From: Sulfitobacter indolifex
GTDB lineage: Bacteria; Pseudomonadota; Alphaproteobacteria; Rhodobacterales; Rhodobacteraceae
Reading direction: 5' to 3'
NCBI RefSeq assembly: GCF_022788655.1
Contig: NZ_CP084951.1
Location: 1,736,001 to 1,800,000, forward strand
Length of the DNA: 64,000 bases
Made by a program: the position numbers and the translations under genes. A model generated the notes under the pieces. That model did not search any database. It was not told the origin of the DNA and was given only the letters and a program-made list of their open reading frames with translations. Shown here piece by piece: positions 1 to 9,717 of the stretch (positions within the stretch are counted from its first letter, which is position 1; every line of letters starts with the position of its first letter).

Positions 1-301
1 AATACCACGCAGCTGCAATCTCATTCGAAAGCGCCTGATCCTCCGCACCCTCTGCAAGAGCCGTGAGATCATCTTTGCGGTCAATGTCAGCGAAGGCTTT
101 AAGCATCTTCGCAGCAACGTCTTCGAAGAGGTCTTCCTTGCGAAGTGTCTTTTGAGACAGCGCTAAAAACCCTTCTACGTCCAAATTTTCTGCAAAGGCT
201 CGGGTCGGTATCTGCGTGAGGGAAAGCAATGAGACTGCGGAAACGGCCGATAGCAATCCCCTCCTAGAAATAGTCCCCGGCTGAGAGTTTCTGTTAGCCA
301 T
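1..301 (-). CDS. FAD-dependent sugar dehydrogenase small subunit (FAD-SLDH family), partial
   Basis: The first 100 residues are present and the reading frame runs off the left edge of the window. The start ATG at 301 is preceded at 6 nt by a perfect AGGAGGTG ribosome binding site (308-315). Residues 12-17 (SRRGLL) followed by a hydrophobic, alanine/serine-rich stretch look like a twin-arginine signal peptide, so the protein is probably exported folded. After it, the pattern GFLALSQ..L...D, then A.KML.AF, and finally IAAAWY matches the membrane-bound FAD-dependent sorbitol/gluconate dehydrogenase small-subunit family (PF12318). In that family the small subunit partners a large FAD subunit and a cytochrome c subunit; these would lie beyond the window. 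The family call is from memory of the motif pattern. Confidence 0.75.
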   Translation of the reverse strand, partial: MANRNSQPGTISRRGLLSAVSAVSLLSLTQIPTRAFAENLDVEGFLALSQKTLRKEDLFEDVAAKMLKAFADIDRKDDLTALAEGAEDQALSNEIAAAWY

Positions 302-673
302 ATGCTTCACCTCCTGAAAAACTTGACGCCTCGTAATGCAAAGGAGATCAACGCGCGGCACTTACCCTTGGTTCCAGCGATGGGCTGGACTGAAACCTAA
401 GCGAACTCATTTTGGGGTCGAAGTCGGTTCGTTCTGCGCAGAAAGGCGGTTCGTTCTCCGCAGAAACGTTACACAGATAAGTGTTTCGCGTGTTCCCTCC
501 GAGCTACAGTTGGCCGGTAGCGGCTGAGCTGCTGTTACCGACTGTGGGTCCGTTTGACGCCGCTCCTGCGAACCGGCATTTCAAAACGGTACAAAGTTCA
601 AAAATGTGTTGCCGAATAACGTAGGATCGGAATGCCGGAACTCGCTTTCACGCCTGCCAGACAGATTGACATA
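302..673. other. Intergenic region between nrdJ end and the sugar dehydrogenase gene
   Basis: This 372-nt gap should carry the promoter of the minus-strand dehydrogenase gene and the end of the nrdJ transcript. Only short, non-conserved reading frames are seen. It holds a tandem pair of 19-nt repeats (426-466, listed separately). No clear rho-independent terminator for nrdJ was recognised. Confidence 0.5.
426..466. repeat. Tandem direct repeat with palindromic core
   Basis: Two 19-nt copies, GGTTCGTTCTGCGCAGAAA (426-444) and the same with one change (G to C at position 11; 448-466), lie 22 bp apart. The first copy contains the perfect palindrome TTCTGCGCAGAA. The spacing of about two helical turns would suit a pair of protein-binding sites upstream of the minus-strand gene starting at 301, but it could also be a chance short tandem repeat. 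Confidence 0.6.
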
Positions 674-3600
674 TCAAGAACACCCGTTCGTGGAACCGCA
701 GGTGTTGCATTTCATGCAAGTGCCGTTGCGCACCAGTGTGTAGTTGCCGCATTCGCCGCAGGCCTCGCCTTCATAGCCTTGCATTTTGGCCTTGGTCCGC
801 GCGTCGAAGCCAACTGCGCGGGGCGCGTCTGAGGCCGGGTCTTTCACCGCCACGGCTAATGCACTGGCGCTGCCGGTCTCCGCTAAGGGTCGCATACCAT
901 GGCTTGCATTGATGTTTTGCCCCCCTTGTAAAACCACCAATTCCTGCGGCAGACGGTTGCGCAAATAGCCGGAGGAACTGATCTGTTTCAGCACCTCCAA
1001 AGATTTATTTGCCGCACCTTCGCTTAGCTCGCTCACGTTGGCCAAGTTCTCTTCCTCGCCACGACCCAAGTCGTCGAAGGTGGCCCCCTCGGGCTTTACA
1101 TGCGCCAGATCGGTTCGGTCGAGGTAGGACACGGCCAACTCGCGGAACACATAATCAAGGATCGAGGTCGCCTGTTTGATGCTGTCGTTGCCCTGCACCA
1201 TGCCTGCGGGCTCGAACTTGGTGAAGGTGAAAGCGTCGACAAACTCTTCAAGCGGCACGCCGTATTGGAGACCCACGGAGACTGCGATGGCGAAGTTGTT
1301 CATCATTGCGCGGAAACCCGCACCTTCCTTGTGCATGTCGATGAAGATCTCGCCCAGCTTGCCGTCTTCGTATTCGCCAGTGCGCAGATAGACTTTGTGC
1401 CCGCCCACATTCGCCTTTTGGGTATAGCCCTTGCGGCGCTGCGGCATCTTCTCGCGGTGCGACTTGATGATCTCTTTGATGATCACCTTTTCAACGATCT
1501 TCTCGGCCAGTACGGCAGCCTTTTCGTGGGGCGTTCCGCTTTCCAGCGTCTCGGCGGCGTCTTCGTCGTCTTCGACAAGAGCAGCGGCCAGCGGCTGGCT
1601 CAGTTTTGAGCCGTCACGGTAAAGCGCGTTGGCTTTGATGCCTAAGGACCAGCTAAGCTCATATGCCTTCTGGCAGTCTTCGATGGTCGCGTCATTCGGC
1701 ATGTTGATCGTCTTAGAGATCGCCCCCGAAATAAAGCTTTGCGCCGCCGCCATCATGTAGATGTGGCTATTGACCGACAGGTAGCGCTTGCCCTTTTTGC
1801 CACAGGGATTGGCGCAATCGAAGATACCGTAGTGCTCTTCTTTCAGATGCGGCGCACCTTCCAGCGTCATAGTACCGCAAACGTGGTCGTTGGCGGCTTC
1901 AATGTCTGCCTTAGAGAATCCCAAAGAACGGAGCAGATCGAAGGTGGGATCGTTCAGCTTTTCTGTTGGAATGCCCAGAACTTGCGTGCAGAAGGCTTCG
2001 CCCAAGGTCCACTGATTAAAGACGAAACGGATGTCGAAGGCCTGCTTTAGTGCGGCATCAACCTTCGCCAACTCGTTTGCGCCAAAGCCGTGGCCTGCCA
2101 ATGTTGTATGGTTAATGCTCGGCGCGTTGCCGATGGTGCCGTGGCCCACCGCATAGCCGACGATCTCTTCGATCTGGGCAGAGCCGTAGCCGAGTTTTTC
2201 AAGCGCGGCAGGCACCGATTGGTTGATGATCTTAAAATAGCCACCGCCCGCGAGCTTTTTGAATTTCACCAAGGCGAAGTCCGGCTCGATCCCTGTGGTG
2301 TCGCAATCCATCACCAGACCGATGGTGCCGGTGGGCGCGATAACCGAGGTCTGCGCATTGCGATACCCATGCGTCTCGCCCAATTTCAGTGCCTCGTCCC
2401 AGCAGGATTTGGCCACGTCTACCAACCCGTCCTGTGGGCAATTGGCGTGATCCAGCGGCACCGGCTTGACCGAAAGCTGCTCGTACCCCTCCGCTTCGCC
2501 ATAGGCCGCTTGACGGTGATTGCGGATGACACGCAGCATATGCGCGGCGTTTTTAGAGTAGCCCGGGAAGGCCCCCAACTCACCCGCCATCTCGGCAGAG
2601 GTTGCATAGGCCACCCCGGTCATGATCGCGGTGAGCGCGCCGCCAAGGGCGCGCCCCTCGTCGCTGTCATAGGAATAGCCCATGTTCATCAGCAGACCGC
2701 CGATGTTCGCATAGCCAAGGCCCAGCGTGCGGAAGTCATATGACCGCTGCGCGATTTCCTTCGAAGGAAACTGCGCCATCATCACGCTGATCTCTAGGGT
2801 CACGGTCCAAAGGCGCGAAGCGTGCATGTAGTCTTCGACCTGAAACTCGCCGTCCTTGAGGAAGGTCAACAAGTTCATAGACGCCAAGTTACAGGCCGTA
2901 TCGTCGAGGAACATGTATTCTGAGCATGGGTTCGAGCCGCGGATCGCGCCATCTTCGGGGCATGTGTGCCAGTCGTTGACGGTGTCGTGGTACTGGATCC
3001 CTGGATCGGCACAGGCCCAGGCGGCGTGGCCGACCTGATCCCAGAGGTCGCGGGCCCGGATCGTCTTGGTAACCCGGTTTTCGGTGCGGCTGATCAGTTC
3101 CCAATCGGCGTCTTTTTCGACGGCGGTGAGGAAAGCGTTGGTCACCCGGATTGAGTTGTTCGAGTTTTGGCCGGAGACCGAGTTATAAGCTTCCGAATCC
3201 CAGTCGGTGTCATAGGTCGGGAATTCGATAGAGGTGTGGCCCTGCTTGGCATAGTCCAACACGCGCTTGACGTAAGTCTCAGGGATCGTGACCTTTTTGG
3301 CTTCGCGTATCGCCTGCTTCAACTGATCGTTCTTGGCCGGGTCATAGGCATCTTCTGCCTTGCCGTCCCATGCTTTGATCGCGTCAAACAGCAGGTTCAG
3401 TTTCTGCTCGTGCATCTTGGAGCCTGCCACGATTGATGCGACCTTTTGCTCCTCGAGCACCTTCCAGTTGATGAAGTCCTGAATATCGGGGTGGTCGGCA
3501 TCGACGATCACCATTTTGGCGGCGCGGCGGGTGGTGCCGCCGGATTTGATGGCGCCTGCGGCGCGGTCCCCAATCTTGAGGAACCCCATCAAACCCGACG

Positions 3601-4327
3601 ACTTGCCGCCGCCCGACAGCTTCTCGCCCTCTCCGCGGAGCGATGAAAAGTTAGTGCCTGTGCCTGAGCCGTATTTGAACAGTCGCGCTTCGCGCACCCA
3701 GAGGTCCATGATGCCACCGTCGCCCACCAGATCATCCGCGACGGACTGGATAAAGCAAGCATGTGGCTGCGGATGCTCATAGGAGGACTTGGAGCGCGTC
3801 AGTTTCCCGGTTTTGTAGTCGACATAGTAGTGCCCCTGCGCCGGACCATCGATGCCGTAGGCCCAGTGCAGGCCAGTGTTGAACCACTGTGGGCTATTGG
3901 GTGCGGCACGCTGACTGGCCAGCATATGGCGCATTTCGTCGTAATAGGCTTTGGCGTCTTCCTCGGTGGTAAAATAGCCGCCCTTCCAGCCCCAATAGGC
4001 CCACGCGCCCGCCAAACGGTCGAACACTTGCTTGGAAGAGAACTCTCCGCCCAGGGTTGCGTCTTCGGTTGGAACCGAGCGCCACAGGAATTCCGGCACC
4101 CCCTTTTCTTTCACGCGGCGGGTCTCGCTCGGGACGCCGGCCTTGCGGAAGTATTTTTGCGCGATCACGTCGCTTGCGACTTGGCTCCAGGATTTGGGCA
4201 CTTCGACATTGTCGAGCTTGAACACCACCGAACCGTCAGGATTGCGGATCTCCGACACCGTGGTGACAAAGTCCAAATCCGCGTAGGCGTCCTGCCCGGC
4301 TTTAGTGAAATTACGTTCAATTTTCAT
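674..4327 (-). CDS. nrdJ: Vitamin B12-dependent (class II) ribonucleotide reductase
   Basis: This 1217-residue protein reduces ribonucleotides to deoxyribonucleotides using adenosylcobalamin, so dNTP supply does not depend on oxygen. Visible signatures are the N-terminal region with [10 protein letters not shown], the glycine-rich [14 protein letters not shown] loop, the catalytic NPCSE with the following [17 protein letters not shown], and [22 protein letters not shown]-terminal TSCPD-type domain (around [19 protein letters not shown]) and a terminal cysteine cluster ([15 protein letters not shown]) follow, as in long NrdJ proteins. The open frame extends upstream to 4555, but the ATG at 4327 (MKIERNFTK) has a GAGG motif and lies downstream of NrdR-like boxes, which the longer reading would put inside the gene. 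No nrdAB genes are in the window. Confidence 0.95.
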   Translation of the reverse strand: MKIERNFTKAGQDAYADLDFVTTVSEIRNPDGSVVFKLDNVEVPKSWSQVASDVIAQKYFRKAGVPSETRRVKEKGVPEFLWRSVPTEDATLGGEFSSKQVFDRLAGAWAYWGWKGGYFTTEEDAKAYYDEMRHMLASQRAAPNSPQWFNTGLHWAYGIDGPAQGHYYVDYKTGKLTRSKSSYEHPQPHACFIQSVADDLVGDGGIMDLWVREARLFKYGSGTGTNFSSLRGEGEKLSGGGKSSGLMGFLKIGDRAAGAIKSGGTTRRAAKMVIVDADHPDIQDFINWKVLEEQKVASIVAGSKMHEQKLNLLFDAIKAWDGKAEDAYDPAKNDQLKQAIREAKKVTIPETYVKRVLDYAKQGHTSIEFPTYDTDWDSEAYNSVSGQNSNNSIRVTNAFLTAVEKDADWELISRTENRVTKTIRARDLWDQVGHAAWACADPGIQYHDTVNDWHTCPEDGAIRGSNPCSEYMFLDDTACNLASMNLLTFLKDGEFQVEDYMHASRLWTVTLEISVMMAQFPSKEIAQRSYDFRTLGLGYANIGGLLMNMGYSYDSDEGRALGGALTAIMTGVAYATSAEMAGELGAFPGYSKNAAHMLRVIRNHRQAAYGEAEGYEQLSVKPVPLDHANCPQDGLVDVAKSCWDEALKLGETHGYRNAQTSVIAPTGTIGLVMDCDTTGIEPDFALVKFKKLAGGGYFKIINQSVPAALEKLGYGSAQIEEIVGYAVGHGTIGNAPSINHTTLAGHGFGANELAKVDAALKQAFDIRFVFNQWTLGEAFCTQVLGIPTEKLNDPTFDLLRSLGFSKADIEAANDHVCGTMTLEGAPHLKEEHYGIFDCANPCGKKGKRYLSVNSHIYMMAAAQSFISGAISKTINMPNDATIEDCQKAYELSWSLGIKANALYRDGSKLSQPLAAALVEDDEDAAETLESGTPHEKAAVLAEKIVEKVIIKEIIKSHREKMPQRRKGYTQKANVGGHKVYLRTGEYEDGKLGEIFIDMHKEGAGFRAMMNNFAIAVSVGLQYGVPLEEFVDAFTFTKFEPAGMVQGNDSIKQATSILDYVFRELAVSYLDRTDLAHVKPEGATFDDLGRGEEENLANVSELSEGAANKSLEVLKQISSSGYLRNRLPQELVVLQGGQNINASHGMRPLAETGSASALAVAVKDPASDAPRAVGFDARTKAKMQGYEGEACGECGNYTLVRNGTCMKCNTCGSTNGCS

Positions 4328-4518
4328 TGTCGAGGCCTCATATCCAGCATTTGAAATCGCAAGCCGATCCGCCCCCCGGCAAACCGCCTCATCCCCTTTT
4401 TCCGGGCAGCAGGAACAGGTCCTCCGTCTGCCGCATGCAAAATAGCAAGCGGCCCCAAATTTCCCGGAAGGTTGGTTCTTATACCCTGTCCCACTGCCAA
4501 AGCGCCTGCCTGCGCTTA

Positions 4519-4564
4519 CCACAACATCTTGTGGCGCTTTTATTGACTTACACAAACTGGCGTA
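4519..4564 (-). promoter_or_regulatory. Pair of NrdR-like boxes upstream of nrdJ
   Basis: Box 1 (4519-4534), read on the minus strand, is CCACAAGATGTTGTGG, with perfect 6-bp arms, and closely matches the NrdR operator seen before ribonucleotide reductase genes. Box 2 (4549-4564, TACGCCAGTTTGTGTA) is a weaker match with only one good half. The centres are 30 bp apart, close to three helical turns, as expected for paired NrdR sites. NrdR represses reductase genes when dATP is high. Box 1 is convincing; box 2 is tentative. Confidence 0.7.
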
Positions 4565-5025
4565 GATGGGACTAATCGGTCAACGGTTTTTTTACGAATT
4601 ATTCTCACACTGTCGGTTGACCGAAGCCTGTCTGTTTGCGCGCAGTAAACCTTTGGCGATTCAGCCCCAGGATATCCCCAGAGATACCCGCAGGCCCGCG
4701 CCGGAGCTGACTTTCAAATAATCTTTTGCGGCGGCAGGGTTAGCAGGTGGGATTTATATATCGGATGAATTTTTCCACAGCGCGGCAAGCCGCAAAGGTC
4801 GCTTAGCCATCAGTGGCCAGCCGTAGTCTGAAAAAAGTGACGTGAGCGACGAGCCTCGCGCCTTGTTCTGCGCGACCGAGGCAGAATCATCACGCTATGG
4901 GCAATGATTCCCGACACCTGCCAGAAATCAGGCAGGGAACACTATATCTTGTGCGGAAAGGAAAGTTCCCAACAATGGCGGCTTTGAGAGCGCTTATGCG
5001 CTTCAATCCCGACACTGAAAGAAAG
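4565..5025. other. Intergenic region between tRNA-Pro and nrdJ
   Basis: About 460 nt with no credible gene; short frames here show no family features. It must hold the nrdJ promoter region upstream of the NrdR boxes. A 9-bp inverted repeat, TCGGTCAAC (4576-4584) and GTTGACCGA (4616-4624), encloses an AT-rich 31-nt spacer and may be part of the promoter or an operator. No cobalamin riboswitch core was recognised. Confidence 0.4.
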
Positions 5026-5102
5026 TGGTCGGAGCGAGAGGATTCGAACCTCCGACCCCCTGTACCCAAAACAGGTGCGCTACCAGGCTGCGCCACGCTC
5101 CG
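5026..5102 (-). tRNA. tRNA-Pro (anticodon TGG)
   Basis: On the minus strand a 77-nt cloverleaf can be folded: acceptor arm CGGAGCG (5096-5102) pairs with CGCTCCG (5030-5036), followed by discriminator A and an encoded CCA. The D-arm contains AGCCTGGTAGCGC, the anticodon stem is CCTGT/ACAGG with loop TTTGGGT giving anticodon TGG, and the T-arm is GGAGG-TTCGAAT-CCTCT. The encoded CCA and intact arms argue for a functional gene. Confidence 0.97.
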
Positions 5103-5179
5103 ACTGACGCTTCTTTAGCTATAAGCGGGACGATTGAAAAGCCCCGATTGGTGATAAAATTGCGAAATCTGTGAAGTCT

Positions 5180-5677
5180 TTAGCAGGGCCAAGCGGGAGC
5201 GTTCTCTGCAAAGGCCGGATGACGGATCTCACTGCCCTCTAAGATGCCCATACGTTTCGCCAAACCGCCGTTAATCTCCAACACCGACAAAAGATCATCG
5301 CCGCCGAGAATCGGTGTTTCGTCCAAAGGCTTTGCGGAATGGTGGATCGTCTGCACAACACCACGCTCGTCAATGAACAGCAGATCCAGCGGAATCAGCG
5401 TATTGCGCATCCAAAAGCTGAGCGGCTGTGGCGTATCATAAAGAAAGAGCATTCCCGCACTCAGCGGCAAAGAACGGCGATTCATCAGCCCCTGTGCACG
5501 TTCGGCTGGGTCATCTGCGATCTCGACAGAGAATCGCGCCTTGCCCCAATCGCCGCGCAGCGTCACCGTATCCGGGCGGCAGACCTCTGCCACCGCCGAA
5601 CCGGCAAGCAGCAGGCCAGCAAGCGCCGCCCCCGCCACATGTCCCAACGCCCTCAGCCGTCTATCACCGTATCCCAT
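5180..5677 (-). CDS. DUF192 family exported protein
   Basis: A 165-residue protein with an N-terminal hydrophobic segment (about residues 10-30, ending ...SAVAEV) that looks like a signal peptide. The rest matches the DUF192 family: ERAQGLMNR, GMLFLYD, the core FWMRNTLIPLDLLFID, and LEINGG. Family members are small beta-rich proteins of unknown biochemical function, often periplasmic or membrane-associated. The gene overlaps the end of the upstream cold-shock gene by 25 nt and so is probably translated from the same transcript (pdxH, cold-shock gene, this gene). No catalytic role can be assigned. Confidence 0.85.
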   Translation of the reverse strand: MGYGDRRLRALGHVAGAALAGLLLAGSAVAEVCRPDTVTLRGDWGKARFSVEIADDPAERAQGLMNRRSLPLSAGMLFLYDTPQPLSFWMRNTLIPLDLLFIDERGVVQTIHHSAKPLDETPILGGDDLLSVLEINGGLAKRMGILEGSEIRHPAFAENAPAWPC

Positions 5678-6189
5678 GAACTTACCTCCGCCGCCAAATG
5701 ACCCCGATCACCAACTATAACACGCATGGCAAGCGCTTCGCCCGGTTGCAAATCACAAAGTCCGGATTGGCGCAGCACATCTATATGTAGAAACACATCC
5801 TCTGCGCGGCCAAAGACATTTGCAAATCCGAATCCTTTGGCCTTGTCGAACCATTTCACGCGTGCCGGCTCGAACTCGGCAGCGGCAAGCTCCTCGGGAT
5901 CAAATCCTTCGAAATCGACCACGGCGGTAGGCAATTCGTCGGGAGGCTCGATAAACAAAACTTCAACGGCTTGGGCGCCGCGGTCTGTTTGCTGCACGCG
6001 GATCGTTATGCGCGCCCCATCTGCGATCGAGCTTTGGCCGAAATTGCGCAAGACATTAACATGAAGCAAGACGTCTGACCCGCCCGCATCAGCCACGACA
6101 AAGCCGAACCCTTTAACCGGATCGAACCATTTCACCACGCCATCGAGGAGACCTTGGGTCTCTGCTGGTTTCGCTTCGTTTTCAGACAT
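5653..6189 (-). CDS. Protein with two cold-shock domains
   Basis: The protein (178 residues from the chosen start) has two cold-shock domains. The first is near residues 15-85 (VVKWFDPVKGFGFV, then DVLLHVNVL); the second is near residues 110-178 (RVKWFDKAKGFGFAN, DVFLHIDVLR). The aromatic RNP1-type KGFGF and RNP2-type (D)VFLH motifs, which bind single-stranded nucleic acid, are intact in both. An acidic linker joins them. Such double-CSD proteins are common in alphaproteobacteria and likely act as RNA chaperones. In-frame ATGs exist at 6213, 6198 and 6189; none has a strong ribosome binding site, so the start is uncertain. It follows pdxH closely. Confidence 0.85.
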   Translation of the reverse strand: MSENEAKPAETQGLLDGVVKWFDPVKGFGFVVADAGGSDVLLHVNVLRNFGQSSIADGARITIRVQQTDRGAQAVEVLFIEPPDELPTAVVDFEGFDPEELAAAEFEPARVKWFDKAKGFGFANVFGRAEDVFLHIDVLRQSGLCDLQPGEALAMRVIVGDRGHLAAEVSSWDTVIDG

Positions 6190-6217
6190 GTCTTTCATCG
6201 CTTCACAAGCCATACCG

Positions 6218-6823
6218 TCATGGATTTAGCCGGGTGACCGACCAAGGTGCCGCAACATCGGCCCGGCGCCATTGAAAGCGGTCGTGCAAACGGAACTCGC
6301 CATCGGCCCAAAATTCAATTTCTAATGGGGCGATGCGATACCCCCCCCAAAACGGCGGGCGCTTGGGGTTCACCCCATGCTGTGCGGTGACTTTCGCCAC
6401 TTCGGCCATCAACGCGCCCCGCCCCGATAGAGGTTGCGACTGACGCGAGGCCCAAGCGCCCAGGCGGCTCTTAAGCGAGCGCGACGCGTAATAGGCATCA
6501 GCCTGCGGCCCGTCTTCGCGGGCAATCAGCCCTCGTACCCGCACCTGACGGCGCAGAGATTTCCAATGCATGACAAAGGCCGCCTTGCCCGCGCTATCCA
6601 ACTCTTCGGCCTTTTGGCTCTCATAATTGGTGTAAAAAACAAAGGCATCCGCTTCGATCTCTTTCAGCAGCACCATCCGGGCGTTGGGCAGACCTTGCGA
6701 ATCTACCGTGCTCAGCGCGATGGCATTGGGATCATTCGGCTCGCTCGCCTCCGCCTCAGTCAACCAGTGCTGTGCAATTGCAAAGGGATCATCCCCTGCA
6801 AAGATACCAGTCCGCGTCTCCAT
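6218..6823 (-). CDS. pdxH: Pyridoxamine 5'-phosphate oxidase
   Basis: A 201-residue FMN enzyme that oxidises pyridoxine or pyridoxamine 5'-phosphate to the cofactor pyridoxal 5'-phosphate. Family signatures are ARMVLLKEI and [13 protein letters not shown] (FMN binding), the middle RQVRVRG and YYASR segments, and the C-terminal [17 protein letters not shown] with LHDRF and the terminal W.VTRLNP. Length is typical. It heads a three-gene minus-strand group with the cold-shock and DUF192 genes and faces fabI across a 237-nt divergent promoter region. Confidence 0.95.
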   Translation of the reverse strand: METRTGIFAGDDPFAIAQHWLTEAEASEPNDPNAIALSTVDSQGLPNARMVLLKEIEADAFVFYTNYESQKAEELDSAGKAAFVMHWKSLRRQVRVRGLIAREDGPQADAYYASRSLKSRLGAWASRQSQPLSGRGALMAEVAKVTAQHGVNPKRPPFWGGYRIAPLEIEFWADGEFRLHDRFQWRRADVAAPWSVTRLNP

Positions 6824-7060
6824 TCGGCATCCCCTTTTAGAGTGTTTGAGCCTTGAACTGGTCTTCGCCAGTTTCCGAGTTATTCGCTATGACATTTGTT
6901 AACGATCGGCAACTGAAAGGACAACCTCACCCAATTTCCGACAGTTAGGTGCCGACCTTGCGGCAAACCATGGGCGCAGATGCGCGCGTGCAGTCTTGAT
7001 GGTGGCGCTGCAATCGCCTAGACCAAGACAACCAAAACGGAACATAGACAAGGCGGCGGA

Positions 7061-7867
7061 ATGGGAAACGAATTGATGCGGGGCAAGCGCGGGCTCATCA
7101 TGGGTCTTGCGAATGACAAATCCATCGCATGGGGCGTGGCCAAAGCGCTGGCCGATGCGGGGGCCGAGCTGGCCTTTTCCTACCAAGGTGATGCGCTGAA
7201 AAAGCGCGTGGGCCCGCTGGCCGAGCAATTGGGCAGCGACATCGTTCTGCCCTGCGACGTGGGCGACGAAGCCTCGATCGATGCGTTGTTTGATGGGCTG
7301 AAAGAACGCTGGAACGGGCTTGATTTCATCGTCCACGCCATTGGATTTTCCGACAAGGGTGAGCTGCGGGGCCGCTATGTCGACACCAGCCGTGGTAACT
7401 TCACCATGTCGATGGACATTTCGGTCTATTCCTTCACCGCTGTGATGCAGCGCGCGGAAAAGATGATGTCGCCCGGTGCCAGCGCCTTGACGCTGACCTA
7501 CTACGGCGCCGAAAAAGTCATGCCGCATTATAATGTGATGGGTGTGGCCAAGGCCGCGCTTGAGGCTTCCGTGAAATACTTGGCCGAAGACCTTGGCAAA
7601 GACGGCATCCGTGTCAACGCGATCTCTGCCGGGCCGATCAAAACGCTGGCCGCCTCCGGCATCGGCGATTTCCGCTACATCATGAAGTGGAACGAGTACA
7701 ACTCGCCCCTGCGCCGCAATGTCACTACCGAAGATGTTGGCAAGGCCGCCCTCTTCTTGCTGTCGGATCTGGGCAGCGGTACGACGGGTGAAAACCTGCA
7801 TGTTGACGCGGGCTATCACGTTGTCGGCATGAAGGCGGTTGACGCGCCTGACATGTCCAAGGAATAA
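7061..7867 (+). CDS. fabI: Enoyl-[acyl-carrier-protein] reductase (NADH)
   Basis: A 268-residue short-chain dehydrogenase-type enzyme that catalyses the last reduction of each fatty acid elongation cycle. FabI-specific features are the N-terminal GLANDKSIAWGVA in place of the usual TGxxxGIG, FIVHAIGFSDKGEL, and the catalytic YYGAEKVMPHYNVMGVAKAAL, which supplies the active-site Tyr and Lys. AGPIKTLAASGI forms the substrate-binding loop. The start ATG lies just after a GGCGG-rich segment. It is the FabI (potentially triclosan-sensitive) type of reductase. Confidence 0.96.
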   Translation: MGNELMRGKRGLIMGLANDKSIAWGVAKALADAGAELAFSYQGDALKKRVGPLAEQLGSDIVLPCDVGDEASIDALFDGLKERWNGLDFIVHAIGFSDKGELRGRYVDTSRGNFTMSMDISVYSFTAVMQRAEKMMSPGASALTLTYYGAEKVMPHYNVMGVAKAALEASVKYLAEDLGKDGIRVNAISAGPIKTLAASGIGDFRYIMKWNEYNSPLRRNVTTEDVGKAALFLLSDLGSGTTGENLHVDAGYHVVGMKAVDAPDMSKE

Positions 7868-7924
7868 CGCGCCCCAAACCACATTCCGCGCGGGTTCCCG
7901 CGCCAGCTGCTGCAAAGGAACATC

Positions 7925-8458
7925 ATGAGCACCGAAAAGGACGCCTCGCGCCTGCCCCACGAAAAGGGATTTCACATTTCTTGGGATCAAATCCACCGCG
8001 ACAGCCGCGCGCTGGCGTGGCGGCTCGATGGGCTTGGCCCGGACAAAGGCGCATGGCGCGCCGTTGTGGCGATCACCCGTGGCGGCATGGCCCCCGCGAT
8101 GATCGTCGCGCGCGAGTTGGACATCCGTACGGTCGATACGATCTCGGTCATGTCCTACCATTCGGGCGGCGGCGCTGCTGACCAGCGCCGCGAGGCGAAG
8201 GTGCTCAAATCACCGGACAAAGAGATGATGGGCGATGGCACCGGCATCTTGATCGTTGATGATCTGGTCGACAGCGGCAAAACCATCGAACTGGTGCGCG
8301 AGCTTTACCCCAACGCCCATTTCGCCACCGTCTATGCCAAGCCCGAAGGCGAGCCGCAGGTTGATACTTTCATCACCGGCGTCAGCCAAGACACATGGAT
8401 TTTCTTCCCATGGGACATGGCCCTGCAATACGTCGAACCCTACCGCGGCAAGGACTGA
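7925..8458 (+). CDS. gpt: Xanthine phosphoribosyltransferase
   Basis: A 177-residue purine salvage enzyme that joins xanthine or guanine to PRPP. The PRPP-binding signature is [24 protein letters not shown] near the N-terminus and the C-terminal [14 protein letters not shown] fit the Gpt family, where a tryptophan/aspartate segment contacts the purine. A good ribosome binding site (AAAGGAA) precedes the ATG. It lies 57 nt after fabI in the same orientation and may be cotranscribed. Confidence 0.92.
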   Translation: MSTEKDASRLPHEKGFHISWDQIHRDSRALAWRLDGLGPDKGAWRAVVAITRGGMAPAMIVARELDIRTVDTISVMSYHSGGGAADQRREAKVLKSPDKEMMGDGTGILIVDDLVDSGKTIELVRELYPNAHFATVYAKPEGEPQVDTFITGVSQDTWIFFPWDMALQYVEPYRGKD

Positions 8459-8505
8459 GGGAGCCTAGGCCACCTTCCCTGCCCCTTATCTAACCGGATA
8501 CACCC

Positions 8506-9687
8506 ATGTCGCTTCCGCGCACCGCCACCACATTCTTCCCTCCGGTGATGGAGGCGCGGCGCTGGCTGGATGGCGTGACATTCACCGCTGACCGACCGCT
8601 GATCAATGTGAGCCAAGCCGCCCCCGTCGATCCGCCCCCCGAAGGGCTGCGCCAGGCGATGGCCGATGTCACGCTGAACAATGATGAGGCGCATCTATAT
8701 GGCCCGGTGCTGGGCCTGCCGGGATTGCGTGCGGAATTGGCACGGCAAACGGCTGAGAAATACGCAGGCGTGGTGACTGACGAACAGGTCTGCATCACCT
8801 CGGGCTGCAACCAAGCCTTCGCCGCCGCCATTGCCACGCTCTGTGGTGAAGGGGATGAGGTAATCATCCCGACGCCTTGGTACTTCAACCACAAGATGTG
8901 GCTCGACATGAGCGGCGTAACCGCGGTGCCCCTGCCGGTTGAGGCCGACATGCTGCCCGATCCAGCCCGCGCCGAAGCTTCGATCACACCCCGCACCCGC
9001 GCCATCGCGCTGGTCACGCCGAACAACCCCGGCGGCGTGGAGTATCCGGCAGCCCTCGTGCAGGACTTCTTCGATCTGGCCCGCCGCCACGGCATCGCGC
9101 TGATCCTTGATGAAACCTACCGCGACTTTCACAGCCGCCCCGGCCCGCCCCACGCACTGTTCAGTGACCCGGATTGGCACGACACGCTGATACACCTCTA
9201 TTCGTTCTCCAAGGCCTACCGCCTGACCGGCCACCGCGTCGGCGCGTTGATCGCCAGCAAAGCGCGGCTGGCGGAGGTCGAAAAGTTTCTCGACACCGTG
9301 GCCATCTGCCCTGCGCAGATCGGCCAGCACGGCGCGCTTTGGGGGATGCAGAACCTAAGCGCGTGGCTGGCTGGCGAACGCGAAGAGATCCTCGCCCGCC
9401 GAGCGGCGATCTCGGCGCTGATGCCAAAGATCGAACCGCTGGGTTGGGAGCTCTTGGGCCTTGGCGGATACTTTGCCTACATGCGCCATCCGTTTGGCAT
9501 GTCATCGGCAGATCTGGCGCCGCAACTGGTGCGTGACGCCGGGGTGCTCTGCCTGCCCGGCACGATGTTCCAGCCCAAGGGTGACGCGCGCGGTGAAAGC
9601 CAATTGCGGATTGCCTTTGCTAACCTCGACACTGCCGGTCTTGAGGTGCTTTTCGACAGGCTTGCAGCCCTGCCACGCAACGCATAG
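8506..9687 (+). CDS. PLP-dependent class I/II aminotransferase
   Basis: A 393-residue fold-type I aminotransferase. Visible are the PLP-binding lysine segment SFSKAYRLTGHRVGA, the phosphate/ring contacts TSGCNQAF, TPNNPGG and DETYRDF, and the C-terminal carboxylate-binding arginine region (QLRIAFAN). This is the general aspartate/histidinol-phosphate-type family; the substrate cannot be read from sequence. It sits between gpt and a periplasmic foldase gene without an obvious pathway partner, so it is left without a gene symbol. Confidence 0.88.
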   Translation: MSLPRTATTFFPPVMEARRWLDGVTFTADRPLINVSQAAPVDPPPEGLRQAMADVTLNNDEAHLYGPVLGLPGLRAELARQTAEKYAGVVTDEQVCITSGCNQAFAAAIATLCGEGDEVIIPTPWYFNHKMWLDMSGVTAVPLPVEADMLPDPARAEASITPRTRAIALVTPNNPGGVEYPAALVQDFFDLARRHGIALILDETYRDFHSRPGPPHALFSDPDWHDTLIHLYSFSKAYRLTGHRVGALIASKARLAEVEKFLDTVAICPAQIGQHGALWGMQNLSAWLAGEREEILARRAAISALMPKIEPLGWELLGLGGYFAYMRHPFGMSSADLAPQLVRDAGVLCLPGTMFQPKGDARGESQLRIAFANLDTAGLEVLFDRLAALPRNA

Positions 9688-9717
9688 ACAGGTCCGAAAT
9701 TAACGAGGGACCGTGTC

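Noticed and set aside
4328..4555. N-terminal extension of nrdJ by 76 residues
   Set aside because: It covers the NrdR-like box region, has no similarity to the family N-terminus, and ATG 4327 has a GAGG motif.
4328..4700. Cobalamin riboswitch upstream of nrdJ
   Set aside because: No B12-box or conserved riboswitch core was recognised; the NrdR boxes are a better explanation for control.
6899..8161. 420-residue frame antisense to fabI and gpt
   Set aside because: It is opposite two clear genes with full family motifs; such shadow frames are common in GC-rich DNA.
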